Shown one piece after another: positions 25,179-36,109 of a stretch of 64,000 nucleotides of DNA. The translations under genes were made by a program, and so were the position numbers. The stretch's first letter is position 1. Each line of letters opens with the position of its first letter. The notes under the pieces were generated by a model, which saw nothing but the letters and a program-made list of their open reading frames with translations, was not told the origin of the DNA and ran no database searches. Source of the DNA: Arabidopsis thaliana. Its lineage: Eukaryota; Streptophyta; Magnoliopsida; Brassicales; Brassicaceae. The DNA lies in NCBI RefSeq assembly GCF_000001735.4, contig NC_003075.7, positions 17,671,001 through 17,735,000 of the forward strand. The letters are read 5' to 3'.

Positions 25179-27836
25179 TTAGATTCTCATAACTGAAATG
25201 CCACTTCTATCAGGGATTAGCTTCTTCATGTAATACTTTGAATTTCTTGAAAGATTGATTCTTTGTCTTCTACTCTCTGGTATGATCTCTATTGAGCATT
25301 CTTGGAACCCTCGTCTCACAAACCAATCCGCTGTTCGCGTTGTGAGTAGGAACAGCTTCTCTAACCCGAGAGATGAAGCTTTCTTCTCTATGTAATCTGC
25401 AGAAATAGATTGTGTTGTTGCATTGAGGTTCTCTGGCTTTGCTTTGCAAATGTAACAGAAAGGGTTTGAGTTTATTCACCGAGCAATTTATCGCCTTGGC
25501 CTTGACCGCGACAATCTGATGCAACCGCGATTGCAGCAACTTCTCCGCATTTGTCTTTGAAGAACGGAAACAAAGCCGCACAAGCGATGATCTGTCCTTC
25601 CCTTTCCACAACCACAAATGAATCCAAAGCTCGCAGTAACTGCATTTAAAGATCAAACCCTTTAGCAGTGTTTTTAAACCGATGAAACAATGAGATGTTG
25701 AAGATAGTAAGGGTTGTTACCTCCTCATCAGTTCTGCGAACTAAAATCCCTGATTCCTCCAAGGGTTTGATTATATGTCTAATTCCTGCTAGATCTTCCA
25801 CTCTGGCATCACGGGTTCCTTCGTAAACATCACTGCACGTAACAGGCAATATAGAATTGTAAGAACACGAAAAAGCCAGGAGTATATGCGAGTGAAGACG
25901 AAAAGAATGAATGTACCTAGCAACCATAGTTCCCATTCCATCTCTTTTGAAAAGCTCCAACAATAGAACTCCACTTATAGTACCATCCAACAAGTGAACT
26001 CTTTTGACTCCACCCTTCATAAGGGAAGCAAAGCAAACGGTTTCAGTTTAATGGTGGCAAGTAGAATCAAGACCAACGTTTAAAAAGCACTCACTCTGCA
26101 GACGAACGCCGCAGCAGCCAATTCAGAAAGATAACCGTTTAAGCGGCTTAATCTTTCTTCACCACCAATAGCAAAACCTTGCTCACAAGGCCACAATCCG
26201 TTTCCGTTGTCAAATCCAACACCGTTCTGAAAGATCGGAGTGTGGTTTCCGTTTCCCCAAAATGAAACGGCTCTCCCGTTTTGAGCAGAAGTAATATTAC
26301 CATTGGTGTTGTTAGGAGGTTCGGGATAAGCCATGCTTCCATCTCCAACGGCTTTTACGTAATTTGCAGCTATGTCGCTTTGTTGTGCCCGTTTTCGAAC
26401 TAACATATCTGCTTCTTGAAGTGTCAAGAAATGAATAAGATGTCCACTCTCATCAAGAATTGGGCCGTCCATTATGCAAATAAGCTTATCTGCTCCTATA
26501 GCTAAAGCACAAGCTGTAGCAACCTCATAGGTACTGCAGAAGTAAAGTGGAATTAGAAAACTTTAATCTTTCTAAGGTTAATGGAAGAAGCATTTTTCTC
26601 TGGAGAAGAGCGAGCATACTTGCAATTTAAGACTTCTCCGGAGCTCGAGTGGCCCAAGTTCCTCAACAAAACTACAGAACCACCGTCAAGCCTCTCACAA
26701 ATCCGATCTACATCTATCTTCTTTACCTCACCAGTCGCTCCAAAATCAACACCATCAACAACACCTCTTCTCTGCCACAACAAGACCCAAGATAATCATC
26801 GGTCATTATGAACGACATTAATAAGACTCAAGGTCGTATGAACAATAAAAAAAGTGGAAAATCTCACTTTTGCTGCAAAGAAGTTACCGGTATCAACCCT
26901 AACACCTATATCATGTAAACGACTACGATCACCATGTCTACGGATATTGCAAATAGAAGGTCCAGGAGATAATTTGGCCTCAAGCATCACTGATATTGCT
27001 CCTGCAGCTTCTTTAGCAGCCTGCAAAGATGCTGCATCCGTTACTCTGTAACGTCCCACATACGTAGCCTCGCGTCCTGCAACTCACACAGCATTAGACT
27101 CGTAGCTAACCAAACCATTTACTTGACGCTAGCAAGGTTTATAGTCTAGAATCTAACATCGTGACAAAGCTTATAATATTCTGACCTCTCTCAGCCAGAA
27201 GCTGGTCGATTTGCTCCTGAGTTCCAGGAACTAAAACAAACCTTATTCCTAGATGATGAAGAAACGCTATGTCCTGCACATATATCAAATCACTTCACCT
27301 TCTACTCAAATACGAGAACTGAAAACTCAAGCACATTGCAAAGAAAAGATCATATAACAAAGCAAAATAAGAATAGTAACAACTTTAGTTGAGGCAAGCA
27401 AACAATCGAACACCTTGCGTGCTTTTTTCTCATAAATCAAAGTATATAATACGGTGAAGAAAGACGGTACCTTCAAAATGGCATCACAAGAAGAGCCGGC
27501 GATGATCTCGCCGGAGATAATAACGACGAATGTGCAGCCACGGTGAGCCCAAAGATAAGGCCATGCTTCACGGAACCAACGCACAAACTGTTTGTCGTCA
27601 ACTGGATGCTCAGCCTCCACATCGCCGGCTGCAGTCACCGCGTAGTCAAACATATTGCATTTCGCCGCCGTTATAGAACTAACCGGCTTAAACCATGAAC
27701 AGTTAAACCGGAATTGAGTAGGGTTTAGCTTATTTTTTGGTTTGAATGACGAAAAATTCGACTTTGATTGGCGAAAGTGGTAAGGAACATAGTAGCTAGA
27801 AGTAGAAGAAGAACCCACTAAAGCTCCTCGCTCCAT
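25179..27836 (-). CDS. NAGS2: N-acetylglutamate synthase NAGS2, chloroplastic
   Basis: Nine minus-strand exons (27471-27836, 27186-27273, 26868-27076, 26620-26771, 26095-26533, 25917-26014, 25721-25832, 25480-25639, 25179-25396) join in frame to 613 aa, the expected size. It makes N-acetylglutamate from glutamate and acetyl-CoA, the first step of arginine synthesis in the plastid. Order: transit peptide (about residues 1-60, Ser-rich, few acids), amino-acid-kinase fold that binds arginine (about 90-420), linker, then GNAT acetyltransferase (about 430-600) with the acetyl-CoA loop CRGQGQG. Start: the ATG at 27836 gives the known length; an in-frame ATG at 27869 would add 11 residues. The paralogue is NAGS1 (At2g22910). 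Confidence 0.95.
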
Positions 27837-27972
27837 CTTCCTTAGACTTCGATGAGAGAAAGAATTCAAATAAATACTAAATTGTTATTGTAACTAAACC
27901 GGCAGGTGACGGCTGATTACGGTCGGAGAAGGCGGCAGTAGTACCGTAGTGGGACCCACGGTAAGTAGGTAT

Positions 27973-28134
27973 TTTATTTATTGTTTATTTTTCCATATTT
28001 TCTTCAATAGTCTTTTTCTATTATTATTTATTGTTTATTTTTCCATATTTTCTTCAATAGTCTTTTTCTATTATTATTTATTGTTTATTTTTCCATATTT
28101 TCTTCTTTAGTCTTTCTCTATTACTATTTGACGG
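27973..28134. repeat. 60-bp tandem repeat, about 2.7 copies
   Basis: A T-rich unit (containing TTGTTTATTTTTCC and TCTTCAATAGTC) repeats with a period of exactly 60. The first two units are almost identical; the third has a few changes. It lies about 140 bases upstream of the NAGS2 ATG, in its promoter. Confidence 0.95.
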
Positions 28135-28412
28135 AACTCTTTGAATGTCTGGTCGTTACAAGCTTAAGTTGTGTCCCCACATGGAAGTTATTCGGTTGGG
28201 TCCATCGAAGGAAAATTGATTGAACCGGTCTGGTCATTCTCTCCCAAACTATAGAACCAATTTCGGTCTGCATCGGAGTTTCGAAGTCGCGGACTTATCA
28301 GAGTGGGCTTTTTAAGGAATGTTTTTAGAATATTTACCAGCCCAATCCCATTTTAAGTATGTCCAGATCTTAATTTGGCGAGCCTTTTTATATATGGTGA
28401 ACAACTGATTCT

Positions 28413-28504
28413 AATGTGTATGTTTCACTTTTATTAGAGAAAAAATGTGAAAAGATTTAATGTGTATGTTTCACTTTTATTAGAGAAAAAATGTGAAAAG
28501 ATTC
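28413..28504. repeat. 46-bp perfect tandem duplication
   Basis: Two head-to-tail copies, 28413-28458 and 28459-28504, start AATGTGTATGTTTCACTTTT. The first 45 bases of the two copies are identical, so the duplication is recent. Confidence 0.95.
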
Positions 28505-29719
28505 TTAAAAGTATTTATTTATGCTAATTGGCAAAACTAAAACATCAATTTATGTACATCATTTTAGTTCTTCCTCTAAGATTTGATTGATTTGTATTAA
28601 TGGCTCTGAATACTGATACTAGTTTCGTTGGCAAGTAAGATAAGTGATAACTTTGATAAAGAGTGTCAAATTACAAGTGCCACAATTTGGAGTACGTAAC
28701 CAAATTGACATAAAACTTGAATAGGTGAAAAAACGAGCCAGAAAAAAAACGAATATCTTCTGCTTATCCGAATAAAACGAAAGTAATATTCTTACAAGAT
28801 CCTTCCTTATGAAGTAGTGCCAGTAGATATTTTTATCATTGTGATTGCGACCTGTTTGTTGCGATTCATTTATGCCAATTCACGTTACTATTTATGTTGT
28901 GATAAAATCTTTTATTTTTCTTCTTCTTTCCAAATACTTAAGTATGCATGATTATTGATCCGTACAAGCATAAACGAAGAGCTATAAAGTCTCCAACGGT
29001 AAACGTACGTGAACCAAAATAACAATTCAATATTATGGTTCGAATTATTCTGTGTATTTTATGTAAGAAAATAACCAAAACCGACTCGAAACAAAACAAA
29101 AAAATCTTCTGAAATGTGAATCTTTATTTCGGAAAATTCTTAACGATAGATAGTTTTTGCTTTAAAATTAAATCCAAACATAAACTAGAACTGAAATTCA
29201 ATTCGTTGTCAATATTTTCTATACAAAAAAAAAAAAGAAATCCGACCAAATAAACAAAACCATAAATAGACATCTCCATTTTTAGTTGAAAGATGATTAA
29301 ATGCAATAAATGTGCCACAATCATAAATTTTTCCTTTTCACCTAATTGAAAATTTTAATCATTAATAAGAAGAATCCATGGAGCACAATTATTTTATTTT
29401 TTATTTTTTGCTCTCATATGGTATGTTAAATTAATTTTCCCTTAATTTAAATTCCCCATATCAAATAAGTTTTTTTTTTTTTGAGAAAGACTTGATTTCA
29501 TAGGAGAAATATTTGTTAATATTTTCGACAAAACATTTTCTCTGTTTGATGTATTTCCATCCTCGTACAATAAATACTCTAGCTATTAAATTCTTAGCCC
29601 AAACGAAAATAAAGAAAAATAAAAGGGTCCTACTAATAAACAAAACAAAACTAGTGGTCCCAATTTGAAATATATAAAAATATATAAAATTCATAAAGCT
29701 TTGTGGCTTCAGAGCTTCC

Positions 29720-30230
29720 ACTTCCATCGTCGTCTTCTATTTTTTCTTCTTTCTTCGATTTCATACCAAAACAAGAACTCTCTGTTTTCGACAAAAACGA
29801 AACCTTGAGATCTATTTTGATTGACTTTTAAGAAAGAGAGAGATCTTTCTTAGAAGATTTTGTCTCGTCGGCATTGAAGATCCAGGTAACAAAATCTCAC
29901 CTTTTCTCTCCTAATTTCACGAAATCGAAGAAAAATTCTCATAATTCTCTTAATTACTTATCTCTCAATTTCTTAAATCTTACAGGGTTTGTCTTTCGAA
30001 ATTCAGGTAATTTTCTCAAATCCATTTATGGATTGAAGCTTTAGGTAATGAATGAGCTGAATCTGCATATAAAAATCGATACTTTCATTATCCAGAACAA
30101 AACAAGATTTAGCATAAACGTTCAAAATTGAAACTTTGATTCCTAACTTCTTGGAATGATTCAGATTGAGCTAGATTTAGATCTGTATGATTGATATTAT
30201 GGGTTTGGTTTGTTTATGAGTAGAGAGAAA
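29720..30230 (+). other. HHP4 5' UTR with probable introns and a 21-nt microexon
   Basis: A likely leader exon ends at 29885 (CCAG before GTAACA). A candidate microexon 29986-30006 is bounded by TTACAG on the left and GTAATT on the right. The next acceptor is probably CAG at 30162-30164. This is read from splice consensus only; cDNA would decide. Confidence 0.4.
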
Positions 30231-31568
30231 ATGGGTGATGAGGCAGAGATCAAGGAACATTTAAAGCCACAAGCTTCATCTGAAACAATGGACAAGAAAC
30301 ATAATGTGAAAGGGAAGAGGTTATGGCAGAAAGTCAAGTATCAATTGGTGGAGTTTCATTCATTGCCTGCTTATTTAAGAGACAATGAGTACATCATTGG
30401 TCATTACCGATCCGAATGGCCGATCAAACAGATTCTTCTCAGCATCTTTACCATTCATAATGAGACTTTGAATGTTTGGACGTAAGTGTTGAATCATGTT
30501 TCTTGATGTATCCTTGTTTAAAGTTCAAGAGCCTTGAGTGTGTTTGTGTGTGTGTGTTCTTTGGGATTTGCAGGCACTTGATTGGGTTTTTCCTGTTTTT
30601 GGCGCTCACTATATACACTGCAACGAAAGTACCGAGTGTCGTGGATCTTCATTCGCTTCAACACCGTTTACCCGATTTGTTGAGGAAAACAGATCTCCAC
30701 AAACTTCATTCTGAGCTCATGGCTCGCCTTCCTTCTAGTCCATCTAGTTGGCATGTGATGGACCTTCTTTATAACTGTTTGCCTGAAAGATTTTCTCATG
30801 GCAACTACACTGACATGTGTGTTCTGGTAAGAAAAGACTCAATCTTTCTCTCTATTCCTGCAGATTACTGTTTCAAAATGTGGCCAAGTTCATATCTTTG
30901 TAATTGCATTGCAGCATTCTGTGAGGGAAGATCTTGCAAACTTGATAGCTCCTTTGATCTTCAGGCCAATTACTCGATGGCCGTTTTATGCATTTCTAGG
31001 TGGTGCTATGTTCTGTCTATTAGCAAGCAGCACGTGCCACCTCCTCTCATGTCACTCCGAGCGAGTCTCCTACATAATGCTTAGGCTTGATTACGCCGGC
31101 ATCGCAGCTCTAATAGCGACTTCCTTCTACCCTCCGGTTTATTACTCCTTCATGTGTGATCCTTTCTTCTGCAACCTCTACTTAGGATTCATAACCATCT
31201 TAGGAATCGCCACTGTGCTTGTTTCTCTCCTCCCGGTTTTCCAAAGCCCGGAGTTTCGGGTGGTGAGGGCGTCTCTGTTCTTTGGAATGGGATTCTCTGG
31301 CTTAGCTCCGATTCTTCACAAGCTGATAATCTTTTGGGACCAACCTGAAGCCCTTCACACGACAGGTTATGAGATTTTGATGGGTTTGCTTTATGGGTTA
31401 GGAGCTCTGGTTTATGCAACTAGGATCCCAGAGAGATGGATGCCGGGTAAATTCGATATAGCAGGACATAGCCATCAGTTGTTTCATGTTCTGGTTGTTG
31501 CTGGTGCGTTCACGCACTATAGAGCTGGGCTAGTGTATCTTAAGTGGAGAGATATTGAAGGATGTTGA
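30231..31568 (+). CDS. HHP4: Heptahelical transmembrane protein 4 (PAQR/HlyIII family)
   Basis: Three exons (30231-30481, 30574-30826, 30915-31568) give 385 aa, the known HHP4 length. An ATG at 30216 would add five residues and might be removed by 5' UTR splicing. HHP proteins are plant relatives of adiponectin and progestin receptors; in Arabidopsis they respond to sugar and hormones and take part in cold and ABA signalling. Residues 1-80 are cytosolic and basic, then HNETLNVWTHLIGF (first PAQR motif and membrane helix), an acidic and Leu-rich loop, and six further helices in exon 3. Family metal-site residues are visible: SSTCHLLSCHS with LRLDYAGI, and the C-terminal HSHQLFH. The last 55 codons and 3' UTR are duplicated 4 kb downstream. 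Confidence 0.95.
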
Positions 31569-31772
31569 AGATGAAGATTGAAGATTAGATGGAATCTTTG
31601 AATCTTGTTTGTAGTAGCTTCATATAAAAGTTGGATTATGTAAAGTCTTATATGTAATCAAACGTTTAATTGTTTCCTTTATTCAACAAAGGATTTATAT
31701 TGTTAATCCACATATGTATTACTGGTTAAAGAAGCTGAAGGATTCATATTTTTAGATGATTCCAGTCTTGAT
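31403..31772 (+). repeat. Segment A: original HHP4 3' end
   Basis: About 370 bases covering the last 55 HHP4 codons and the 3' UTR. A copy (A') lies at 35663-36045 in the same orientation, with about 95 percent identity by eye. Confidence 0.95.
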
Positions 31773-31938
31773 TGCAGCATTCAAAGTATCATAATCCAGT
31801 GTCAACCTCATATAGCCTCCTTGTGAACCTGACACAAGCCTAATTGTTCCATGGCAGAGGATACTTTGATTCTGATCTTCTTCTTGAAGGTTTCCCCTGA
31901 TTGGTATACATTTCGAATGATCCATAAGTGTTGATAAA
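31752..31938 (-). pseudogene. Possible last exon of an unrecognised minus-strand gene
   Basis: An open frame with a good acceptor (TGTACTTGTAG) runs to a TAA at 31752 and encodes MDHSKCIPIRG, then QGGYMRLTLDYDTLNAAI. Composition looks protein-like and has no low-complexity bias. I do not recognise the family, and no upstream exon is evident, so it may be a stranded exon left by the rearrangement. Confidence 0.25.
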
Positions 31939-32033
31939 CTACAAGTACACAAAATATGAAACAAAATCTATGCACATCAATAAAAATTCAGAAATCAATA
32001 AAATTTACTCTGAAAATGCAGAACATTTATAAG

Positions 32034-32502
32034 TGTTTGTTATTGTTTTCAATATATGAGAGGAGGAGCTCCCCTACTATTTTTATATTTTTAGCCAATG
32101 AGAGAGCTCCACTTCATACCCCACTTTTACCAATCGTGCTATTTCACAGCCACTCTCACTCATGTCGCGTTGAGCGCGTGTCTACGATTTCTAAAGGGGT
32201 TAATCCACAAAAATCATGCATTTTTGGATCCACGCACCTCATTCTCAAAAACCCATCGCGTGTCGTATTTTTTTTGGTTTTCTTCTCTAAACCAAATTAA
32301 ACCGAACCGAGATCAATTTGAATTTCAAAACCAATGTAAACCCATCGCTGTGAAAACAAAAAGCTCGGCCACTGTAACAACAAAAATGGAGACGACACAA
32401 CTTGGAAGAGAAATCAACTCGAAATAGCCAAGAGAATGTTCGTAAACCCCCTCAAATCCGATGCTTCCTTTGATTCCAACCTCCAAAAGCCCATCTGCTC
32501 AA
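32034..32502 (+). repeat. Segment B: promoter plus first exon, first copy
   Basis: 469 bases nearly identical to 35185-35650, differing by a 4-base indel, a 1-base indel and a few substitutions. It contains CCAAT (32096), an AT-rich TATA-like stretch and an ATG at 32385 starting [10 protein letters not shown]. Confidence 0.95.
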
Positions 32503-32790
32503 ACGAGGAGTATTACAAGGTACCTCTATAGAACAAGTATTCACTTCCATTCCCTTACTTGTGTTAGTTCAGCGCTTGAGAAATATTATGATCTTGTTTC
32601 AGACTTTCAGCTGTCAAGAGACAAGGCCCGTTTTACTATCAGGTAAAATCATGGTCAGCTTCTTGTCCCAAACCACATTGTTGTAATCGAATTTGTTTGT
32701 GTGTCTTTGTTGCAGGTTTCAAGAGCTCATGTAGATAATGATGACGTCTTTCTGCAAGAAGCTCTGGCTAGATACAAAGCATTTCTTATA
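32385..32790 (+). pseudogene. Broken gene fragment, possibly from a DUF1399/GRDP-type gene
   Basis: The frame starting [10 protein letters not shown] soon ends through a 1-base difference from the copy at 35533. Further on, EKYYDLVSDFQ and, across an apparent intron (donor near 32643, acceptor near 32715), VSRAHVDNDDVFLQEALARYKAFL recall the DUF1399 glycine-rich domain proteins (YDLV...FFYQVSR...FLQEAVARYKGFL). GRDP2 (At4g37900) lies nearby on this chromosome. The frame shifts between these parts, so it is not functional. The family is suggested from memory and the first exon is not recognised. Confidence 0.4.
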
Positions 32791-32799
32791 ATTTTGGTT

Positions 32800-35184
32800 T
32801 TCTCGATAAGAGAGGAAGTTGTTGTTTTTGTTGTCTACTCTTGAAGCTTGATCTGGTTTGAAATTCATGTTCAAAAGAAGAGAAGAGGCTGTTTCTCAAG
32901 TGGTTGACGAGAAATAGATTGTGTTTTGTCTTCTCTGTTTAGAAGAATGCCTGCTTGGTTAAAAGAGGTGATGATTGAGATTGATCTCAGTTGAGGAGCG
33001 TGGAGTTTTTGCTTGGGTTAATAAGCACCTTTGGTCTGTGTTGATTGTGTGTTTCCTAGCTTCAATTTATCCTTGGATGAAACACATAATCAACATGAGG
33101 GAAAAGAACTAGCATCATAATGATGAATATGAAGATTGGCTAAGAATGAGAAGAAGATGAAGTGGCGTTTATCAACTCTGTCTTTGTTAATTTGGAGTTG
33201 CTATTTAGCTTGGATTTTAGTTCTGAAAGATGTTCTGAAAACCTGAAAGCAAGATCTTTCCAATGATATAAAGATCGCGTTCTGGTTCCTTGTGGATTGT
33301 TTGGAAATTGTTCTTAAAGTTGGTCTCTCGCAGGTCGACATGTTTTTGGATCTGTCGTGGATTTTGGCCATAACTTTCAAACCATAAACTCAAATCCAGA
33401 TCCGTTTTCTCCTATGGCTTCGTATGATTGATGTTGTTACTGCAACCAATCCTTAGAATTTACTGGGTTAGTTTGCTGCTTTGTTTGTGTTCTGCATCAA
33501 AACAGATTGAATCTTCTTTTGTGGTCTATGAAGTTTACATATCAAGAGAGGATGAATCAGTTCTGCTTTTCAAACCATGGTGTATGCTTCAGTGTGGAGA
33601 AGTATTTGTGACCTATGAAGAAGAGAAAAAGAAGTCTGAAGCAGATTTCTAGGAGAAAGTGTTTTAATAGAAGACAGAAGAGTTGTGAATTGGATGAAGT
33701 TGTTTTTGTTTGTCTGACTGTGTCTTCTTCGTTTGACTTGGCTATGGACCTTGGATTTGAGCATTTAAAGCTGTTCTAGAATCTTGGAAACGAGATCTTT
33801 CCAAGGGTACAAAGATTTTTGTCTGATTCCGTGTTGTTTGATGGGAATTGGTTTCCAAAGTAGGCTGCTCGCGGGTGTCCCTCATTCTTGACCTATCTTG
33901 GGAAAGAGGTCATAGCTTCCAATCTACATATTCAAATCAAGATCCGTTTTTTCATGTGACCTCGTATGGCTGTCCTTGATATTTCCACCAGGTTTTCTAT
34001 GTTTTCTAAGTTGGTTTGCTACTCCATTCTTGCTCTGCATCAAGACAGATGGATATGCTTTGGCACAAAAGTTCCTTATTCTTGGAATTGCTTCACTACT
34101 TGTTGATGAAGCTCAGCAAACTCAAAGAAAAAGATAAGATGGTTGTTCTTAACTAATGGTTTTGGAGTTGTAGTCTAAGAAACCATCAAAGGGTAAAACA
34201 CCTTTCTTGTTGCTTGTTCAAATTCTTGAAGTTCTTAACAAGGAGAGGAACGGTAGGGCACTGCTTGCAAATTTTGCAGAAGAGTGGTCAAGACTTGAGA
34301 CTGCTTTCAAGCATGTTCGTGGTGTTTTTGAGTTCAGGGTCTTTGATACTATTGTTCTGTTTTTGAACTCTGGCATGAGTTTACCAAAAGAAAGGAAAGC
34401 CAAGAATAACTGGTTATGAACAAGTTCAAAGGTTATAAATCTGTGGGTAAAGAGACTCTTACGGATTTGTTTGAAGGTCGTTGATTGGTTAAGATATTCA
34501 GAAACGAATTGCAGATCTCTAGAGAATTGCAGGTTTTCGAAACTAAGTTGCAGATCCTAGAATAAGTTGCACGATTCTGAATTATTATGTTTTTTAGGGC
34601 TGAGTAAGCTAAGAAGAGGTTATTGGAGTGATTCAGTGGGATTCTTCGAAGAAGAAAATGGAAGAGACAAGTGCAAGTGCTGCATGAACTGTCTCAAGGC
34701 TACTCACTTCAATAATGTGAAAGTGTCATGTATCTAGTTTGATAAACGACACATCTCAATGCTGGTGGCAGTGGCTGAAAAGAAGCTCTAGAAGGAAGCA
34801 AATGCAAGAAATTTAAACTGCATTTAGAAGACAGTAACTAAGGAGTTTGAGTTAGCTGTCTGCATCATGAGAAGATTACATAAGTAACTACTCAAGGGAA
34901 ATTCACTTGCAGGTTAGTCAAGTGAACGTTTTTTCAAAGTATCAGAGAATCATAAAGAAGACAAAGGCTCTAGTTTGAGTCTGGAAATTGTTAATGATGA
35001 TGGTACTAAGTTCTGGTGGAGTTTGCATGTAAGACAAAGCATTGCAGACTGAGGTTACAGCAGGAAGTGCATCTGGGTTCAATGGTTGATGTGTAAGTTG
35101 TTGTTAGGACGTGTCTCAAGGATATCACAACGGTTTGTTGATATGAGATAGAGTTAAAGATAACTAGTAGTGGTTAAAATACAC
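32800..35184. other. Segment X: unassigned DNA with a diverged tandem repeat
   Basis: About 2.4 kb between the two B copies. Two related blocks (about 33185-33530 and 33725-34070) are offset by 540 bases. No long frame, terminal repeat or known transposon domain is visible. The GC level and gene-like words suggest decayed gene or transposon sequence. Confidence 0.5.
33185..34070. repeat. Diverged tandem duplication, period about 540 bp
   Basis: Shared words in the same order include GAGATCTTTCC or CAAGATCTTTCC, AAGATC(G/T), CATAACTTTC or CATAGCTTCC, CAAATC(C/A)AGATCCGTTTT, CTCGTATGG or CTTCGTATG, GGTTTGCT and TCTGCATCAA. Identity is roughly 70 percent by eye, so it is much older than the B/B' duplication around it. 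Confidence 0.7.
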
Positions 35185-35650
35185 TGTTTGTTATTGTTTT
35201 CAATATATGAGAGGAGGAGCTCCCCTACTATTTTTATATTTTTAGCCAATGAGAGAGCTCCACTTCATACCCCACTTTTACCAATCGTGCTATTTCACAG
35301 CCACTCTCACTCATGTCGCGTTGAGCGCGTGTCTACGATTTCTAAAGGGGTCCACAAAAATCATGCATTTTTGGATCCACGCACCTCATTCTCAAAAACC
35401 CATCGCGTGTCGTATTTTTTTTGGTTTTCTTCTCTAAACCAAATTAAACCGAACCGAGATCAATTTGAATTTCAAAACCAATGTAAACCCATCGCTGTGA
35501 AAACAAAAAGCTCGGCCACTGTAACAACAAAAATGGAGACGACACAACTTGGAAGAGAAATCAAACACGAAATAGCCAAGAGAATGTTCGAAAACCCCCT
35601 CAAATCCGATGCTTCCTTTGATTCCAACCTCCAAAAGCTCATCTGCTCAA
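35185..35650 (+). repeat. Segment B': second copy of promoter plus first exon
   Basis: About 98 percent identical to 32034-32502. It joins segment A' through 12 bases (35651-35662) not present in either source. Confidence 0.95.
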
Positions 35651-35721
35651 TTTATGAAATCAAGCTCTGGTTTATGCAACTAGGATCCCAGAGAGATGGA
35701 TGCCGGGTAAATTCGACATAG
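35533..35721 (+). CDS. Chimeric ORF: unknown first exon fused to out-of-frame HHP4 DNA
   Basis: 62-aa frame from ATG 35533. The first 39 residues ([18 protein letters not shown]...) come from segment B' with the frame open where copy B is interrupted. The next few come from junction filler (IYEIK), and the rest ([12 protein letters not shown]) is HHP4 DNA read in the wrong frame. The B' promoter is intact upstream. It is a candidate young chimeric gene, but nothing shows that it is expressed or functional. Confidence 0.3.
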   Translation: METTQLGREIKHEIAKRMFENPLKSDASFDSNLQKLICSIYEIKLWFMQLGSQRDGCRVNST

Positions 35722-36045
35722 CAGGACATAGCCATCAGTTGTATCTTAAGTGTACTGGTAGTTGCTGGTGCGTTAACGCACTATAGAGCTGGGCTAGTGT
35801 ATCTTAAGTGGAGAGATAATGAAGGATGTTGAAGATGAAGATTGAAGATTAGATGGAATCTTTGATGTTTTAAATCTTGTTTGTAGTAGCTTCATATAAA
35901 AGTTGGATTATGTAAAGTCTTATCTGTAATCAAACGTTTAATTGTTTCCTTTATTCATCAAAAGGATTCATATTGTCAATCCACATATGTATTACTGGTT
36001 AAAGAAGCTGAAGGATTCATATTTTTAGATGATTCCAGTCTTGAT
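35663..36045 (+). pseudogene. Segment A': partial HHP4 copy (last 55 codons and 3' UTR)
   Basis: Matches 31403-31772 with several substitutions and small insertions, including one that breaks the HHP4 frame after HSHQL. No HHP4 5' part is present. It is non-functional as HHP4. Confidence 0.9.
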
Positions 36046-36102
36046 GAATCAACACATGATTAACACATTTATGGATCTTTGATGAATCAACACATGATTA
36101 AC
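36042..36102. repeat. 23-bp direct duplication at the outer edge of segment A'
   Basis: Copies at 36042-36064 and 36080-36102 begin TGATGAATCAACACATG and lie exactly where homology to HHP4 ends, so they probably belong to the same rearrangement. Confidence 0.85.
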
Positions 36103-36109
36103 TACTATT

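Larger units (their letters stand above)
27837..29700. other. Intergenic DNA between the divergent NAGS2 and HHP4 genes
   Basis: Contains the NAGS2 promoter, two tandem repeats (listed separately) and AT-rich DNA. The T run at 29469-29481 is followed by sequence faintly like the LINE 3' end seen at 3165, but I find no target duplication. No gene is seen. Confidence 0.6.

Noticed and set aside
25270-25656. 128-residue minus-strand frame ending before the NAGS2 stop
   Set aside because: Wrong frame through the last two NAGS2 exons; the spliced reading gives the known C-terminus and length.
29469-29510. T run followed by LINE-3'-like bases as a second truncated LINE
   Set aside because: Only loose similarity to the LINE end at 3165, and no flanking duplication could be found.
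32034-35650. B and B' as LTRs of a small retrotransposon (they start TG and end CA and flank about 2.7 kb)
   Set aside because: No target duplication outside them, no tRNA primer site after B, no purine tract before B', and B contains a promoter plus a protein-like exon. B' is also joined directly to HHP4-derived DNA.
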